Origin: Miltoncostaea sp050249835
Lineage (GTDB): Bacteria > Actinomycetota > Thermoleophilia > Miltoncostaeales > Miltoncostaeaceae
Length of the DNA stretch: 64,000 nt
Assembly: GCA_050249835.1 (NCBI GenBank)
Contig: JBFWPT010000007.1
Span: 30,307 to 94,306 of the forward strand
Reading direction: 5' to 3'
The notes beneath the pieces were generated by a model. It was not told the DNA's origin. It did no database searches and worked only from the letters and a program-made list of their open reading frames with translations. Shown one piece after another: positions 52,637-60,893 of this stretch. How positions within the stretch are numbered: position 1 is the first letter of the stretch; each line of letters opens with the position of its first letter. Position numbers and translations under genes: made by a program.

Positions 52637-53371
52637 GTGACGCGCGTGGTGATCGCCGAGGACGACCTCCTGGTGCGCGAGGGCATCGTCGGCATGCTCA
52701 GCCGCGCGGGTGACGTCGAGGTGCTGGACGCCTGCGGCGACCGCGACGCCCTGCTGGGCGCGGTCGAGCGCTGGTCCCCGGACGCCGTCGTGACGGACAT
52801 CCGCATGCCGCCGGGGTTCGCCGACGAGGGCCTCGAGGTCGCCCGGCACCTGCGGCGCGACCGCCCCGACGTCGGCGTCGTCGTGCTGAGCGCCCACGTC
52901 GACCCGGCCTACGCCCTGGCGCTGCTGGAGGAGGGCGCGCGGGGCCGGGCCTACCTCCTGAAGGACCACATCGCGACGCCCTCGCACCTCGTCGGCGCCG
53001 TCCACGAGGTGGCCCGGGGCGGCTCGGTCATTGACCCGTCGGTGGTCGAGGCGCTGGTGAACGAGCGGATGCGCGCCCGCCGGTCGCCCCTCGCGGCCCT
53101 GACCCCCCGGGAGCTCCAGATCCTGGGCGAGATCGCCCGGGGGCGGAGCAACGCCGCCATCGCCGAGATGCTCGTCCTGACGAAGCGTGCCGTCGAGAAG
53201 CACGTGAACGCGATCTTCGCCAAGCTCGCCCTGCGCGCCGAGGACGACACGGTCGACCGCCGCGTGCGGGCCACGTTGCTCTTCCTCGCCGAGGGGCCCG
53301 CGGGCCCGCCGGCGGGCGCCGGGGCGCCGGACGGGGCGGCCGGTTCATCCCATCTGGGCGACGCGCCCTAG
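52637..53371 (+). CDS. NarL/FixJ family response regulator
   Basis: A 244-residue response regulator. The receiver domain has the acidic pair in IAEDDLL, phospho-acceptor Asp in VVTDIRMPP (about residue 55) and the Lys in YLLKDH. The C-terminal LuxR HTH reads LTPRELQILGEIARGRSNAAIAEML with TKRAVEKHVNAIFAKL. A Gly/Ala-rich tail of 25 residues follows. It is divergent from the NarL-type kinase, its probable partner. It starts at a GTG directly after a -10 box. Confidence 0.92.
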   Translation: MTRVVIAEDDLLVREGIVGMLSRAGDVEVLDACGDRDALLGAVERWSPDAVVTDIRMPPGFADEGLEVARHLRRDRPDVGVVVLSAHVDPAYALALLEEGARGRAYLLKDHIATPSHLVGAVHEVARGGSVIDPSVVEALVNERMRARRSPLAALTPRELQILGEIARGRSNAAIAEMLVLTKRAVEKHVNAIFAKLALRAEDDTVDRRVRATLLFLAEGPAGPPAGAGAPDGAAGSSHLGDAP

Positions 53372-53426
53372 CGGGGGCAGCCGTCACCTTTCATCCATCC
53401 GCGGTACAGCACCCAGAGGAGGCGCA

Positions 53427-53843
53427 ATGGCTACGGGCCCGGTCGACGTCGTCATCATCGGATTCCCCGGAAACAAGTTCACCGGCAAGATCGCGCCGGC
53501 CCTGATGGACCTGGTCGAGAGCGGGACGATCCGCGTCCTGGACCTCCTGTTCGTCTCGAAGGACGCCGACGGGACCACGACGGTGATCGACCTGCAGGAC
53601 CTCGATCCCGAGACCGGCCCGGCCTTCCTCGAGGTGTCGGTCAACGCGCCCGGGGCCCTCGGCCCGGAGGACGCGGAGGAGGTCGCCGACGACCTCCCGG
53701 CCGACAGCTCCGCGTTGCTGATCGCCTTCGAGAACGCCTGGGCGGCCCGCTTCGTCGAGGCCTGCCAGGAGGCCGACGCCGTCGTGATCGACCAGATCCG
53801 GATCCCCGCCGACGTGGCCGACGCGGCCCTGTCCGGCGAGTAG
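53427..53843 (+). CDS. DUF6325 family protein
   Basis: A 138-residue soluble, acidic protein beginning GPVDVVIIGFPGNKFTGKIAPALMDLVESGTIRVLDL, which matches from memory the DUF6325 family of actinobacteria. The ferredoxin-like alternating strand and helix pattern is predicted from the sequence; no active site is seen. AGAGGAGG lies 4 nt before the ATG. It is followed 26 nt later by a SHOCT-domain gene, a pairing that I recall as frequent, and this suggests they act together in an unknown, possibly stress-related, role. Confidence 0.75.
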   Translation: MATGPVDVVIIGFPGNKFTGKIAPALMDLVESGTIRVLDLLFVSKDADGTTTVIDLQDLDPETGPAFLEVSVNAPGALGPEDAEEVADDLPADSSALLIAFENAWAARFVEACQEADAVVIDQIRIPADVADAALSGE

Positions 53844-53869
53844 ACGCAGACCCGAGAGGAGGCATCGCC

Positions 53870-54145
53870 ATGGGACTACTCAGAATGGCCGCCCGCACCG
53901 CCGTCGTCGCCGGCACCGCGACCGCCGTCTCCGGACGCGTGGCCCACCGCCAGGCGCAGCGCTACGCGGAGCAGCAGCCCCAGTACGCCGAGCCGCCGCC
54001 GCAGCAGTACGCGCCGCCGCCGCCGGCCGCCCCGGCGGAGGACGAGCAGATCGCCAAGCTCCAGGAGCTCGCCCAGCTGCACCAGCAGGGCATCCTGTCC
54101 GACGACGAGTTCTCGGCCGCGAAGGCCAAGGTCCTCGGCCTCTGA
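53870..54145 (+). CDS. SHOCT domain small protein
   Basis: A 91-residue protein with an N-terminal helical region that may touch the membrane (MGLLRMAARTAVVAGTATAV), a Gln/Pro-rich linker, and the C-terminal SHOCT domain (IAKLQELAQLHQQGILSDDEFSAAKAKVLGL). GAGAGGAGG lies 8 nt before the ATG. It is paired with the DUF6325 gene. The function is unknown. Confidence 0.82.
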   Translation: MGLLRMAARTAVVAGTATAVSGRVAHRQAQRYAEQQPQYAEPPPQQYAPPPPAAPAEDEQIAKLQELAQLHQQGILSDDEFSAAKAKVLGL

Positions 54146-54173
54146 GCCGGGGGCCGGCCTGATCGCCGGGGCC

Positions 54174-54932
54174 ATGACCGTGCCGGAGGCGTACGAGCGC
54201 CTCGCGGGGGTCTACGACGAGATCGTCGTGGACCCCTGCCACGGGCGGTGGGCGGCCTTCCTGGACGAGCTGTGGACGGTCGACGCCGAGGGCGTCCGCA
54301 CGGTGCTGGACGTCTGCTGCGGCACCGGCCTGATGGCCGCCGAGCTCACCGCCCTCGGTTACCGCGTGACGGGGGTGGACGCGTCGGAGGCGATGCTCGA
54401 GCGGGCCCGCCGCCTGCTCGGCCCGGGGGCCGCCCTCGTGCACGAGGCGCTGCCCCACCTGACGGTCGACGGCCCCTTCGACGCGGCCGTCTCGACCTTC
54501 GACGGCTTCAACCACCTGACGCTCACCGAGCTCCGGGAGGCCCTCCTGGCCCTGGCGCCCCGCATCCGCCCCGGCGGCTGGCTGGTCTTCGACGCGCACA
54601 CCGACGCGATGATGCGGTTCACCGAGGACCACGCGGTCGTGGAGGGCGAGGCGCAGGGGCACCGCTTCACGATCACGAGCGTCGTGGACCCCTACGCGCG
54701 CACCTGCGACTCGCGCATCGTGGTGGAGCGCGTCGACGGGGGCGACAGCTTCACCGAGCACCACCGCACGCACTTCTTCACCGAGGGGCAGATCCGGGAC
54801 GCGCTCAAGTCCGCCGGGTTCGGGGCGATCGCCATCACCGATGAGTACGCCCACCGGCCGGTCGACCGGACGACGATGCGGGCGACGTGGATGGCGCGCC
54901 GGACCCGCGCGCCGGGGTCGGCCTGGAGCTGA
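54174..54932 (+). CDS. Class I SAM-dependent methyltransferase
   Basis: A 252-residue methyltransferase with motif I VLDVCCGTGLMAAEL at about residues 44-58, the VTGVDASEAMLERARR acidic loop, the AVSTFDGFNHL segment and a C-terminal domain. The N-terminal YERLAGVYDEIVVDPCHGRWAAF is typical of small-molecule methyltransferases. The substrate is unknown. It starts 28 nt after the SHOCT gene. Confidence 0.85.
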   Translation: MTVPEAYERLAGVYDEIVVDPCHGRWAAFLDELWTVDAEGVRTVLDVCCGTGLMAAELTALGYRVTGVDASEAMLERARRLLGPGAALVHEALPHLTVDGPFDAAVSTFDGFNHLTLTELREALLALAPRIRPGGWLVFDAHTDAMMRFTEDHAVVEGEAQGHRFTITSVVDPYARTCDSRIVVERVDGGDSFTEHHRTHFFTEGQIRDALKSAGFGAIAITDEYAHRPVDRTTMRATWMARRTRAPGSAWS

Positions 54933-54994
54933 CCCGGGGCGGTTGGTCCGATGCGGTCGATGCGCCCGCGCGGCGCGCCCGTCAACCTGGCGCC

Positions 54995-57319
54995 ATGACC
55001 ATCTCCCCGGATCCCCTCCCCGCCCAGGACACCCTCCCCTTCCCGCCGACGCCGTCCGCGAGCCGCGCGGGCCGGACGATGCAGGAGTCGAGCTACGCCA
55101 ACCGCGAGGCGCCGCGGCGGCTCCCCGAGGACGCCCCGAACATCCTGGTCGTCCTCATCGACGACGCCGGGCCGGGGTTGCCGGACACCTTCGGTGGCGA
55201 GGTGCGCACGGACACCCTGAGTCGCGTGCTCGGTGAGGGCGTCGGGTTCAACCGCTTCCACACGACGGCGATGTGCTCGCCGACGCGGGCCTCGCTGCTG
55301 ACGGGGCGCAACCACCACCGCATCGGCAACGGCCAGATCGCCGAGCTCGCCAACGACTGGGACGGCTATGCCGGGGAGATCCCGAAGAGCAGCGCGCTCG
55401 GGCCCGACGTGCTCAAGGAGTACGGCTACGCCACCGGGGCGTGGGGCAAGTGGCACAACACCCCGGCGATCGAGACGACGCCGGCCGGCCCGTTCCACAA
55501 CTGGCCGAGCGAGATCGGGTTCGAGTACTTCTACGGCTTCCTCGCCGGCGAGGCGTCCCAGTGGGAGCCGAACCTCGTGCGCAACACGACCTCGGTGCTG
55601 CCGCCGAAGACCCCCGAGGAGGGGTACCACCTCAGCGAGGACCTCGCGGACGACGCGATCGCGTGGCTCAACCGCCACCAGGCCTTCGAGCCCGACAAGC
55701 CCTTCTTCATGTACTGGGCGAGCGGGTGCCTGCACGGGCCACACCACATCTTCCCGGAGTGGGCCGACAAGTACGCGGGGAAGTTCGACGACGGGTGGGA
55801 CGCGTACCGCGAGCGCGTCTTCGCCCGCGCCAAGGAGAAGGGCTGGATCCCGGAGGACGCCGAGCTCACGCCGCGCGACCCCCAGATGCCCGCGTGGGAC
55901 GACATCCCCGAGGAGCAGAGGCCCTTCCAGCGCCGCCTGATGGAGGTGGCCGCCGGCTACGCCGAGCACGTCGACGTCCAGGTCGGGCGCATCGTGGACG
56001 AGATCGACCGCCTCGGGCTGGGCGACAACACGCTCATCCTCTACATCTGGGGCGACAACGGCTCGTCGGGCGAGGGCCAGAACGGCACGATCAGCGAGCT
56101 GCTCGCCCAGAACGGCATCCCGACCACGGTGGACCAGCACATCGCCGTGCTGGAGCAGATGGGCGGCCTGGGCCTGCTCGGCTCGCCGAAGGTGGACAAC
56201 CAGTACCACGCCGGCTGGGCGTGGGCCGGCAGCACCCCGTACCCGGGCATGAAGCTCCTCGCGTCCGACCTGGGCGGCACCCGCAACCCGATGGCCGTGC
56301 GCTGGCCGGCCCGGGTCGCCCCGGACCCGCGGCCCCGCTCGCAGTTCACCCACTGCATCGACCTGGTGCCGACGATCTACGAGCTGGTGGGCATCACGCC
56401 GCCGCGCGTCGTGCACGGCGTGCCGCAGGACCCGATCGACGGGGTGTCGTTCGCGTACGCCCTCGAGGACCCCGACGCGGCCGGGCGCCACGTGACCCAG
56501 TACTTCGAGATCATGGGCAGCCGCGCGATCTACCACGACGGCTGGATGGCCTCGGCCACCGGCCCGCGCCTGCCGTGGGTCCCCGGGATCCCGGAGGGCA
56601 TCGCCGACTGGACGCCCGACGGCGACGAGTGGCGGCTCTACAACCTCGACGAGGACTGGTCGCAGGCGAACGACCTCGCCGCGGAGATGCCCGAGAAGCT
56701 CGCTGCGATGAAGGAGACCTTCGCGATCGAGGCGGCGCGCAACAGCGTCTACCCGGTGGGCGGGGGGCTCTGGATCCCCGTCTACCACCCGGAGCTGCGC
56801 ATCGCGACGCCGTACCGGGAGTGGCGCTTCAGCGGCGACATCACGCGGATGCCGGAGTTCTGCGCCCCGGCCCTGGGCAACCGCGCGAACGTCGTCACGG
56901 TCGAGGCCGAGCTGCCGGAGGGGGCGAGCGGCGTGCTGTACGCGCTGGGCAGCTCCAGCGGCGGTCTCACCTGCTACCTCGACGACGGGTACCTCTGCTA
57001 CGAGTACAACCTCTTCATCGTGATGCGCACGAAGGTGCGCTCCGAGCAGCCCCTCCCGGCGGGCCGCACGACGATCGAGGTCGCCACCGAGTACGTCGAG
57101 GTGAAGCCCGGCGGGCCGCTGAGCGTGACGTTGTCGGCCGGCGGCGAGCAGGTGGCGTCCGGCGTCGTCCCGGTGAGCGCGCCGCTGCTCTTCACCGCGA
57201 ACGACTGCCTGGACATCGGCACCTGCCTCGGCGGGTCGGTGTCGCTCGACTACTACGACCGGGCCCCGTTCCCGTTCGAGGGCACGATCGACGAGGTGCG
57301 GGTCCGCTACACGAGCTAG
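54995..57319 (+). CDS. Arylsulfatase (formylglycine-type sulfatase)
   Basis: A 774-residue type I sulfatase. The formylglycine motif is Cys94-SPTR-98 in the TTAMCSPTRASLLTGRNHH segment. The metal-binding N-terminal VLIDDAG region, GKWHN and the C-terminal DNGSSGEGQNG segment are present, and the C-terminus is a beta-sandwich domain (LDYYDRAPFPFEGTIDEVRVRY). The length is typical of the actinobacterial arylsulfatases with this C-terminal extension. It has no clear signal peptide, so it may be cytoplasmic. No sulfatase-modifying factor gene lies in the window, so maturation depends on a remote gene. Confidence 0.92.
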   Translation: MTISPDPLPAQDTLPFPPTPSASRAGRTMQESSYANREAPRRLPEDAPNILVVLIDDAGPGLPDTFGGEVRTDTLSRVLGEGVGFNRFHTTAMCSPTRASLLTGRNHHRIGNGQIAELANDWDGYAGEIPKSSALGPDVLKEYGYATGAWGKWHNTPAIETTPAGPFHNWPSEIGFEYFYGFLAGEASQWEPNLVRNTTSVLPPKTPEEGYHLSEDLADDAIAWLNRHQAFEPDKPFFMYWASGCLHGPHHIFPEWADKYAGKFDDGWDAYRERVFARAKEKGWIPEDAELTPRDPQMPAWDDIPEEQRPFQRRLMEVAAGYAEHVDVQVGRIVDEIDRLGLGDNTLILYIWGDNGSSGEGQNGTISELLAQNGIPTTVDQHIAVLEQMGGLGLLGSPKVDNQYHAGWAWAGSTPYPGMKLLASDLGGTRNPMAVRWPARVAPDPRPRSQFTHCIDLVPTIYELVGITPPRVVHGVPQDPIDGVSFAYALEDPDAAGRHVTQYFEIMGSRAIYHDGWMASATGPRLPWVPGIPEGIADWTPDGDEWRLYNLDEDWSQANDLAAEMPEKLAAMKETFAIEAARNSVYPVGGGLWIPVYHPELRIATPYREWRFSGDITRMPEFCAPALGNRANVVTVEAELPEGASGVLYALGSSSGGLTCYLDDGYLCYEYNLFIVMRTKVRSEQPLPAGRTTIEVATEYVEVKPGGPLSVTLSAGGEQVASGVVPVSAPLLFTANDCLDIGTCLGGSVSLDYYDRAPFPFEGTIDEVRVRYTS

Positions 57320-57333
57320 GCGCCTCCCTCGAT

Positions 57334-57347
57334 GTAACGCGCGTTAC
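57334..57347. promoter_or_regulatory. Perfect palindrome GTAACGCGCGTTAC, upstream copy
   Basis: A 14-bp perfect palindrome, identical to the copy at 57375, 15 bp after the sulfatase stop. The form suits a TetR-family dimer. Confidence 0.75.
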
Positions 57348-57374
57348 TGGCACCGGCGGCCCCCGCCGGGTACG

Positions 57375-57388
57375 GTAACGCGCGTTAC
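57375..57388. promoter_or_regulatory. Perfect palindrome GTAACGCGCGTTAC, downstream copy, overlapping a -10 box
   Basis: Identical to 57334-57347, 41 bp apart centre to centre (close to four helical turns). It overlaps the -10-like TACGGT at 57371-57376 and lies 20 bp upstream of the ribosome site GGGGGAGG of the ChrB-like gene. Confidence 0.75.
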
Positions 57389-57407
57389 ACGACTCGGGGG
57401 AGGACCC

Positions 57408-57941
57408 ATGGGCTGGACCGTCGTCACGTACAGGCTCCCGAAGGACGACTCGCGCGCGCGGGTCGCGGTCTGGCGGCAGGTGCGCCGGTCGGGCGCGCTC
57501 CACCTGCAGCAGTCGGTCGTCGCGCTACCCGACGGGCCGGCGTTCGCCGAGGACCTGGAGGAGCTCCGCGCCACGATCACGGAGGTCGGCGGCGAGGACC
57601 TCGCGATCCGCGGCGACGCGGACGGCCCCGACGGCGCCGCCCGCCTCGTGGCGCTCTGGAACGAGGCCCGCGACGACGAGTACCGCGAGCTCATCCGCGA
57701 GACGGACAAGTTCCTGAAGGAGATCGACCACGAGTTCGCGCAGGAGAAGTTCACCCTCGCCGAGCTCGAGGAGGAGGAGGCCGAGCTGGACAAGCTCGAC
57801 CGCTGGCACGGGAGCATCCGGCGGCGCGACGTCCACGGCGCCGCGGAGGCGGGGGCCTGCGACGACGCCATGGGCCGCGCCCGCGAGGCCCTCGAGCGCT
57901 ACAGCGCGGCCGTGTTCGAGCACACGGAGCCGCCCGCCTGA
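57408..57941 (+). CDS. ChrB N-terminal domain-like protein
   Basis: A 177-residue protein with the pattern WTVVTYRLPKDDSRARVAVWRQVRRSGALHLQQSVVALPDG at the N-terminus, as in the ChrB domain of chromate resistance proteins, which often acts as a regulator or sensor. The rest is helical, with a glutamate-rich coil (FAQEKFTLAELEEEEAELDKLDRWH). A ChrA transporter is not present. A GGGGGAGG ribosome site lies 5 nt before the ATG. Expression is probably controlled by a TetR-type repressor at the twin palindromes just upstream. Confidence 0.75.
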   Translation: MGWTVVTYRLPKDDSRARVAVWRQVRRSGALHLQQSVVALPDGPAFAEDLEELRATITEVGGEDLAIRGDADGPDGAARLVALWNEARDDEYRELIRETDKFLKEIDHEFAQEKFTLAELEEEEAELDKLDRWHGSIRRRDVHGAAEAGACDDAMGRAREALERYSAAVFEHTEPPA

Positions 57942-57954
57942 CGATCGCGGGCCC

Positions 57955-57986
57955 TTGACCTCCGTACCACGGTACGGCTCTACGCT
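57955..57986 (+). promoter_or_regulatory. MerR-type promoter with 20-bp spacer and dyad CCGTACC-AC-GGTACGG
   Basis: The -35 TTGACC (57955-57960) and -10 TACGCT (57981-57986) are separated by 20 bp, too long for normal RNA polymerase. The spacer holds a perfect 7-bp inverted repeat with a 2-bp centre, the classic MerR operator. The ATG at 57993 is 6 nt after the -10 box, so the mRNA is leaderless. Confidence 0.85.
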
Positions 57987-57992
57987 GTGACC

Positions 57993-58771
57993 ATGACGAC
58001 GACCGGGCTGACCTCCATCGCGGCGTGCAGCCTCGGCGCCGGCGACGCCGCGCAGCGGGCGGAGGACTTCCGCTCCCTCCTGGGGCCTCGCCTGCGGCGC
58101 CTCGCCCGCGACGGCGACCGCGCGACGCTCGACCTGGAGATGGGACGGGCGGCGGAGGCGCGCCTGGAGGAGCTGCTGCGCCTGGAGCGCGAGTGCTGCC
58201 CCTTCTGGCGCTTCCGGCTCGCGCGGCGGTCGCCGCGCAGGGTGCGCCTGGAGGTCGCCGCGCCGCCCCCGCACGGGGACGCCCTGGACGCGTTCCTCAC
58301 GCTGGCGCGGCCCGGCGCGGAGGACGAGCCCGCGGTCCGGGCGGGCGAGGCGGCCCGCCGGGCCGGCGTCGGCGTCGAGACGCTGCGCTACTACGAGCGG
58401 CGCGGCCTGCTCCCCCGGCCGCAGAGGCGCCCGTCCGGCCAGCGCGAGTACTCCGCGGCCGACATCCGCCTCGTCCGAGCGATCAAGGCGGCCCAGCGGC
58501 TCGGGTTCACCCTGGACGAGACGCGCGAGATCGTCGCCGTCACCCGCGGCGGCGCGCCCCGCGACCCGGCGGCCCTGCGCCCCGCGCCGAGGCCAAGCTC
58601 ACCGAGGTGGACGACCGCATCCGCGGCCTCGAGCTGATGCGCTCGGAGCTGCGCTCCGTGATCGCCGCCGACTGCGACCGGCTCGTCGGCTGCGAGTGCG
58701 GCGACTGCCCCATCGACGACGCCGCGCCCGCCCCGGCGCCGCGGCTGCTGCAGGTGAGGGGCGCGCGCTGA
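57993..58771 (+). pseudogene. MerR family regulator with N-terminal Cys-containing domain, interrupted by a frameshift near 58580
   Basis: Residues 1-115 are a small domain with LLRLERECCPFWRFRLARR, resembling stand-alone actinobacterial proteins that I recall from mercury-resistance loci. A MerR HTH follows (AGEAARRAGVGVETLRYYERRGLLPRP, then the QREYSAADIRLVRAIKAAQRLGF segment). Near 58575-58585, at CGCCCCGCG, the frame breaks: the first frame ends at 58637, while the expected MerR tail (AEAKLTEVDDRIRGLELM to VGCECGDCPID) continues in another frame to 58771. One lost or two gained bases explain it. Whether it is a real mutation, a sequencing error or programmed shift cannot be decided. Confidence 0.7.
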
Positions 58772-59226
58772 CGGTCCACCCCCTCCGGTTCGCGGTCGTC
58801 GCGGTCCTCGCGGCGATGGGGACGGCGCTGCTCATCGGGCTGCCCACCGACGTCATCCCCAACGACCTCTTCGGCCGCATGACCCCGGTGCGCGCCTACG
58901 ACGTGCCGGTGCTTGTGGCCGTCTCCGTGCTCTCGGGGCTCCTCGTGGCGAGCCACCTGGCCGTCCGCGGCGGCGGGTCCTGCCCGGTGCGCCCGGCCCG
59001 CACGACGGGGACCCTCGGCGCGGTGCTCGCCTGGTTCGCCATCGGCTGCCCGGTCTGCAACAAGCTGGTCGTGCTGGCGATCGGCTCGTCGGGCGCGCTC
59101 ACGTGGTTCGCCCCCGCGCAGCCGTGGCTCGCGGCCCTCTCGGTGGTCCTGCTCCTCGCCGCGCTCGCCGTGCGCTGGCGGGTGCTCGCGGCGGCGGGCC
59201 TCCGCCTGGCGCCGACGGGCTCCTGA
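58768..59226 (+). CDS. Small membrane protein with CPVC motif in helix 3, putative metal (mercury) transporter
   Basis: A 152-residue protein with four predicted helices (VVAVLAAMGTALLIGL, VPVLVAVSVLSGLLVASHL, VLAWFAIGCPVCNKLVVLAIG, LAALSVVLLLAALAV). The CPVC pair inside helix 3 recalls the vicinal Cys of MerT and MerC type inner-membrane transporters, although this is not a MerT by length. It overlaps the MerR stop by 4 bp if it starts at CTG 58768 with AGGTGAGGGG upstream; no ATG, GTG or TTG fits. A GTG at 58696 is an alternative. It is the natural target of the MerR-type regulator, by position. Confidence 0.65.
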   Translation: MTVHPLRFAVVAVLAAMGTALLIGLPTDVIPNDLFGRMTPVRAYDVPVLVAVSVLSGLLVASHLAVRGGGSCPVRPARTTGTLGAVLAWFAIGCPVCNKLVVLAIGSSGALTWFAPAQPWLAALSVVLLLAALAVRWRVLAAAGLRLAPTGS

Positions 59227-59272
59227 CACACCGCCGGCCCCTCCCGCCACCCTCACATTAAGGCCCGGAGGG

Positions 59273-59289
59273 GGGCTTGCCGCAAGCCC
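59273..59289 (+). terminator. Hairpin GGGCTTG-CCG-CAAGCCC
   Basis: A perfect 7-bp stem with a 3-nt loop between the CPVC membrane gene and the flavin monooxygenase gene, without a T-run. Confidence 0.4.
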
Positions 59290-59338
59290 GGGGGGCTGCG
59301 GGATGATCCCCGACCGCACGCCGACGGAGGGGGACGAC

Positions 59339-60787
59339 GTGACCGAGCACGCGGTGGTGATCGCCGGTGGAGGACCGACCGGGCTGATGCTGGCGGCCGA
59401 GCTGGCCCTGGCGGGGACGGACGCCGTGGTCGTGGAACGACGGGCGACCCGGGAGCTGGAGGGCAGGCGCGCGGGCGGGCTGCACGCGCGCACGATCGAG
59501 GTGATGGAGCAGCGCGGCGTCGCCGAGCGCTTCCTGGAGGCGGGGACGACGGCCCAGGTGGCGGGCTTCGCGTTCATCCCGCTCGACATCTCCGACTTCC
59601 CGACGCGGCACCCGTACGGCCTCGCGCTGTGGCAGGAGGAGATCGAGCGGATCCTCGGGGAGTGGGTGGACGAGCTGGGGGTCCCGGTCCTGCGCGGGCG
59701 CGAGGTGACCGGCCTCGCCCAGGACGCCGGCGGCGTGGACGTCGCGGTGTCCGGCGGCCCGGTCCTGCGCGCGCGGTACCTCGTCGGCTGCGACGGCGGT
59801 CGCAGCCTGGTGCGGAAGGCGGCCGGCATCGGCTTCCCGGGCTGGGACGCCTCGACCGGCGCGCTCATCGCCGAGGCCGACATGGACGGCGAGCCCGAGC
59901 TCGGGATGCGCCTGGACGAGCGCGGCGTCCACGCCCTGGCGCGCCCGGAGGAGGACGGGCCGGTGCGCGTCATGGTCACCGACGGCCTCACCGGGCAGGA
60001 CGGCGAGCCGGACCTGGACGACCTGCGGCGCGCCCTCACGGACGCCTACGGGACCGACTTCGGGCTCCGCGGGGCCCGTTCCCTCTCGCGGTTCACCGAC
60101 ACCTCGCGGCAGGCGGAGACCTACCGCGACCGGCGCGTGCTGCTGGCGGGCGACGCGGCGCACGTCCACTGGCCGGCGGGCGGGCAGGGGCTCAACACCG
60201 GCGTGCAGGACGCGGTGAACCTGGGGTGGAAGCTCGGCCGGGTGGTCGCGGGGACGTCGCCGGACGCCCTTCTCGACACCTACGGCGCCGAGCGCCACCC
60301 CGTCGCCGCCCGGGTGCTGCAGGCGACGATGGCGATGACCGTGCTGCAGCGCGGCGGGCCGCGCATCGACGCCCTGCGCGCGGTCCTCACGGAGGTGCTG
60401 GCGATGGACGAGCCGCGGCGGGCGCTCGCCGGGACGCTCTCCGGCCTCGACATCCGGTACGACCTCGGCGAGGGGCACCCGCTGCTGGGCAGGCGGATGC
60501 CGGACCTCGATCTGGCGACCGCCGGCGGGACCGTGCGCGTCTCCTCCCTGCTGCACGACGCCCGGCCCCTCCTGCTGGACCTGACGGAGCACGGGGAGGA
60601 CCCCGGCCCGGCGGCCGGCCGCGTGCGGCACGTGCGGGCGCGGTGCGACGGCCCCTGGGAGCTGCCCGTGACGGGGGAGGTCGCCGCCCCGTCCGCCGTC
60701 CTCGTGCGGCCGGACGGCCACGTCGCGTGGGTGGGCGGGGGCGGCGGCGCCGGGGAGGCGCTGGGCGACGCGCTCGCGGCCTGGTGA
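59339..60787 (+). CDS. FAD-dependent aromatic monooxygenase (class A flavoprotein hydroxylase)
   Basis: A 482-residue flavin monooxygenase. The FAD GxGxxG-type motif is VVIAGGGPTGLMLAAELALAG, the VGCDGGRSLVRK (DG) motif is present and the second FAD motif is LLAGDAAHVHWPAGGQGLNTGVQDAVNLGWKL. The C-terminal thioredoxin-like domain ends the protein, as in phenol or rifampicin monooxygenases. The start is GTG 59339, because GGAGGGGG lies just upstream; ATG 59303 is less likely. The substrate is unknown; it could be an aromatic compound or antibiotic. Confidence 0.88.
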   Translation: MTEHAVVIAGGGPTGLMLAAELALAGTDAVVVERRATRELEGRRAGGLHARTIEVMEQRGVAERFLEAGTTAQVAGFAFIPLDISDFPTRHPYGLALWQEEIERILGEWVDELGVPVLRGREVTGLAQDAGGVDVAVSGGPVLRARYLVGCDGGRSLVRKAAGIGFPGWDASTGALIAEADMDGEPELGMRLDERGVHALARPEEDGPVRVMVTDGLTGQDGEPDLDDLRRALTDAYGTDFGLRGARSLSRFTDTSRQAETYRDRRVLLAGDAAHVHWPAGGQGLNTGVQDAVNLGWKLGRVVAGTSPDALLDTYGAERHPVAARVLQATMAMTVLQRGGPRIDALRAVLTEVLAMDEPRRALAGTLSGLDIRYDLGEGHPLLGRRMPDLDLATAGGTVRVSSLLHDARPLLLDLTEHGEDPGPAAGRVRHVRARCDGPWELPVTGEVAAPSAVLVRPDGHVAWVGGGGGAGEALGDALAAW

Positions 60788-60893
60788 GGGCCCGCACCGG
60801 TCGCCAGGATCCGGGGCGGATGATAGGTCTCCCTGGGAGGCGGGACCGGCCCGGCGGCGGGTCTCGCGCCCGATGCGAACCCAGGAGGACCTC

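Noticed and set aside
28713..57388. GTAACG sharing between the SARP sites and the twin palindromes as one regulon
   Set aside because: The SARP sites are direct repeats of 11-bp period, whereas the twin sites are tight 14-bp palindromes. The shared hexamer alone does not support one regulator.
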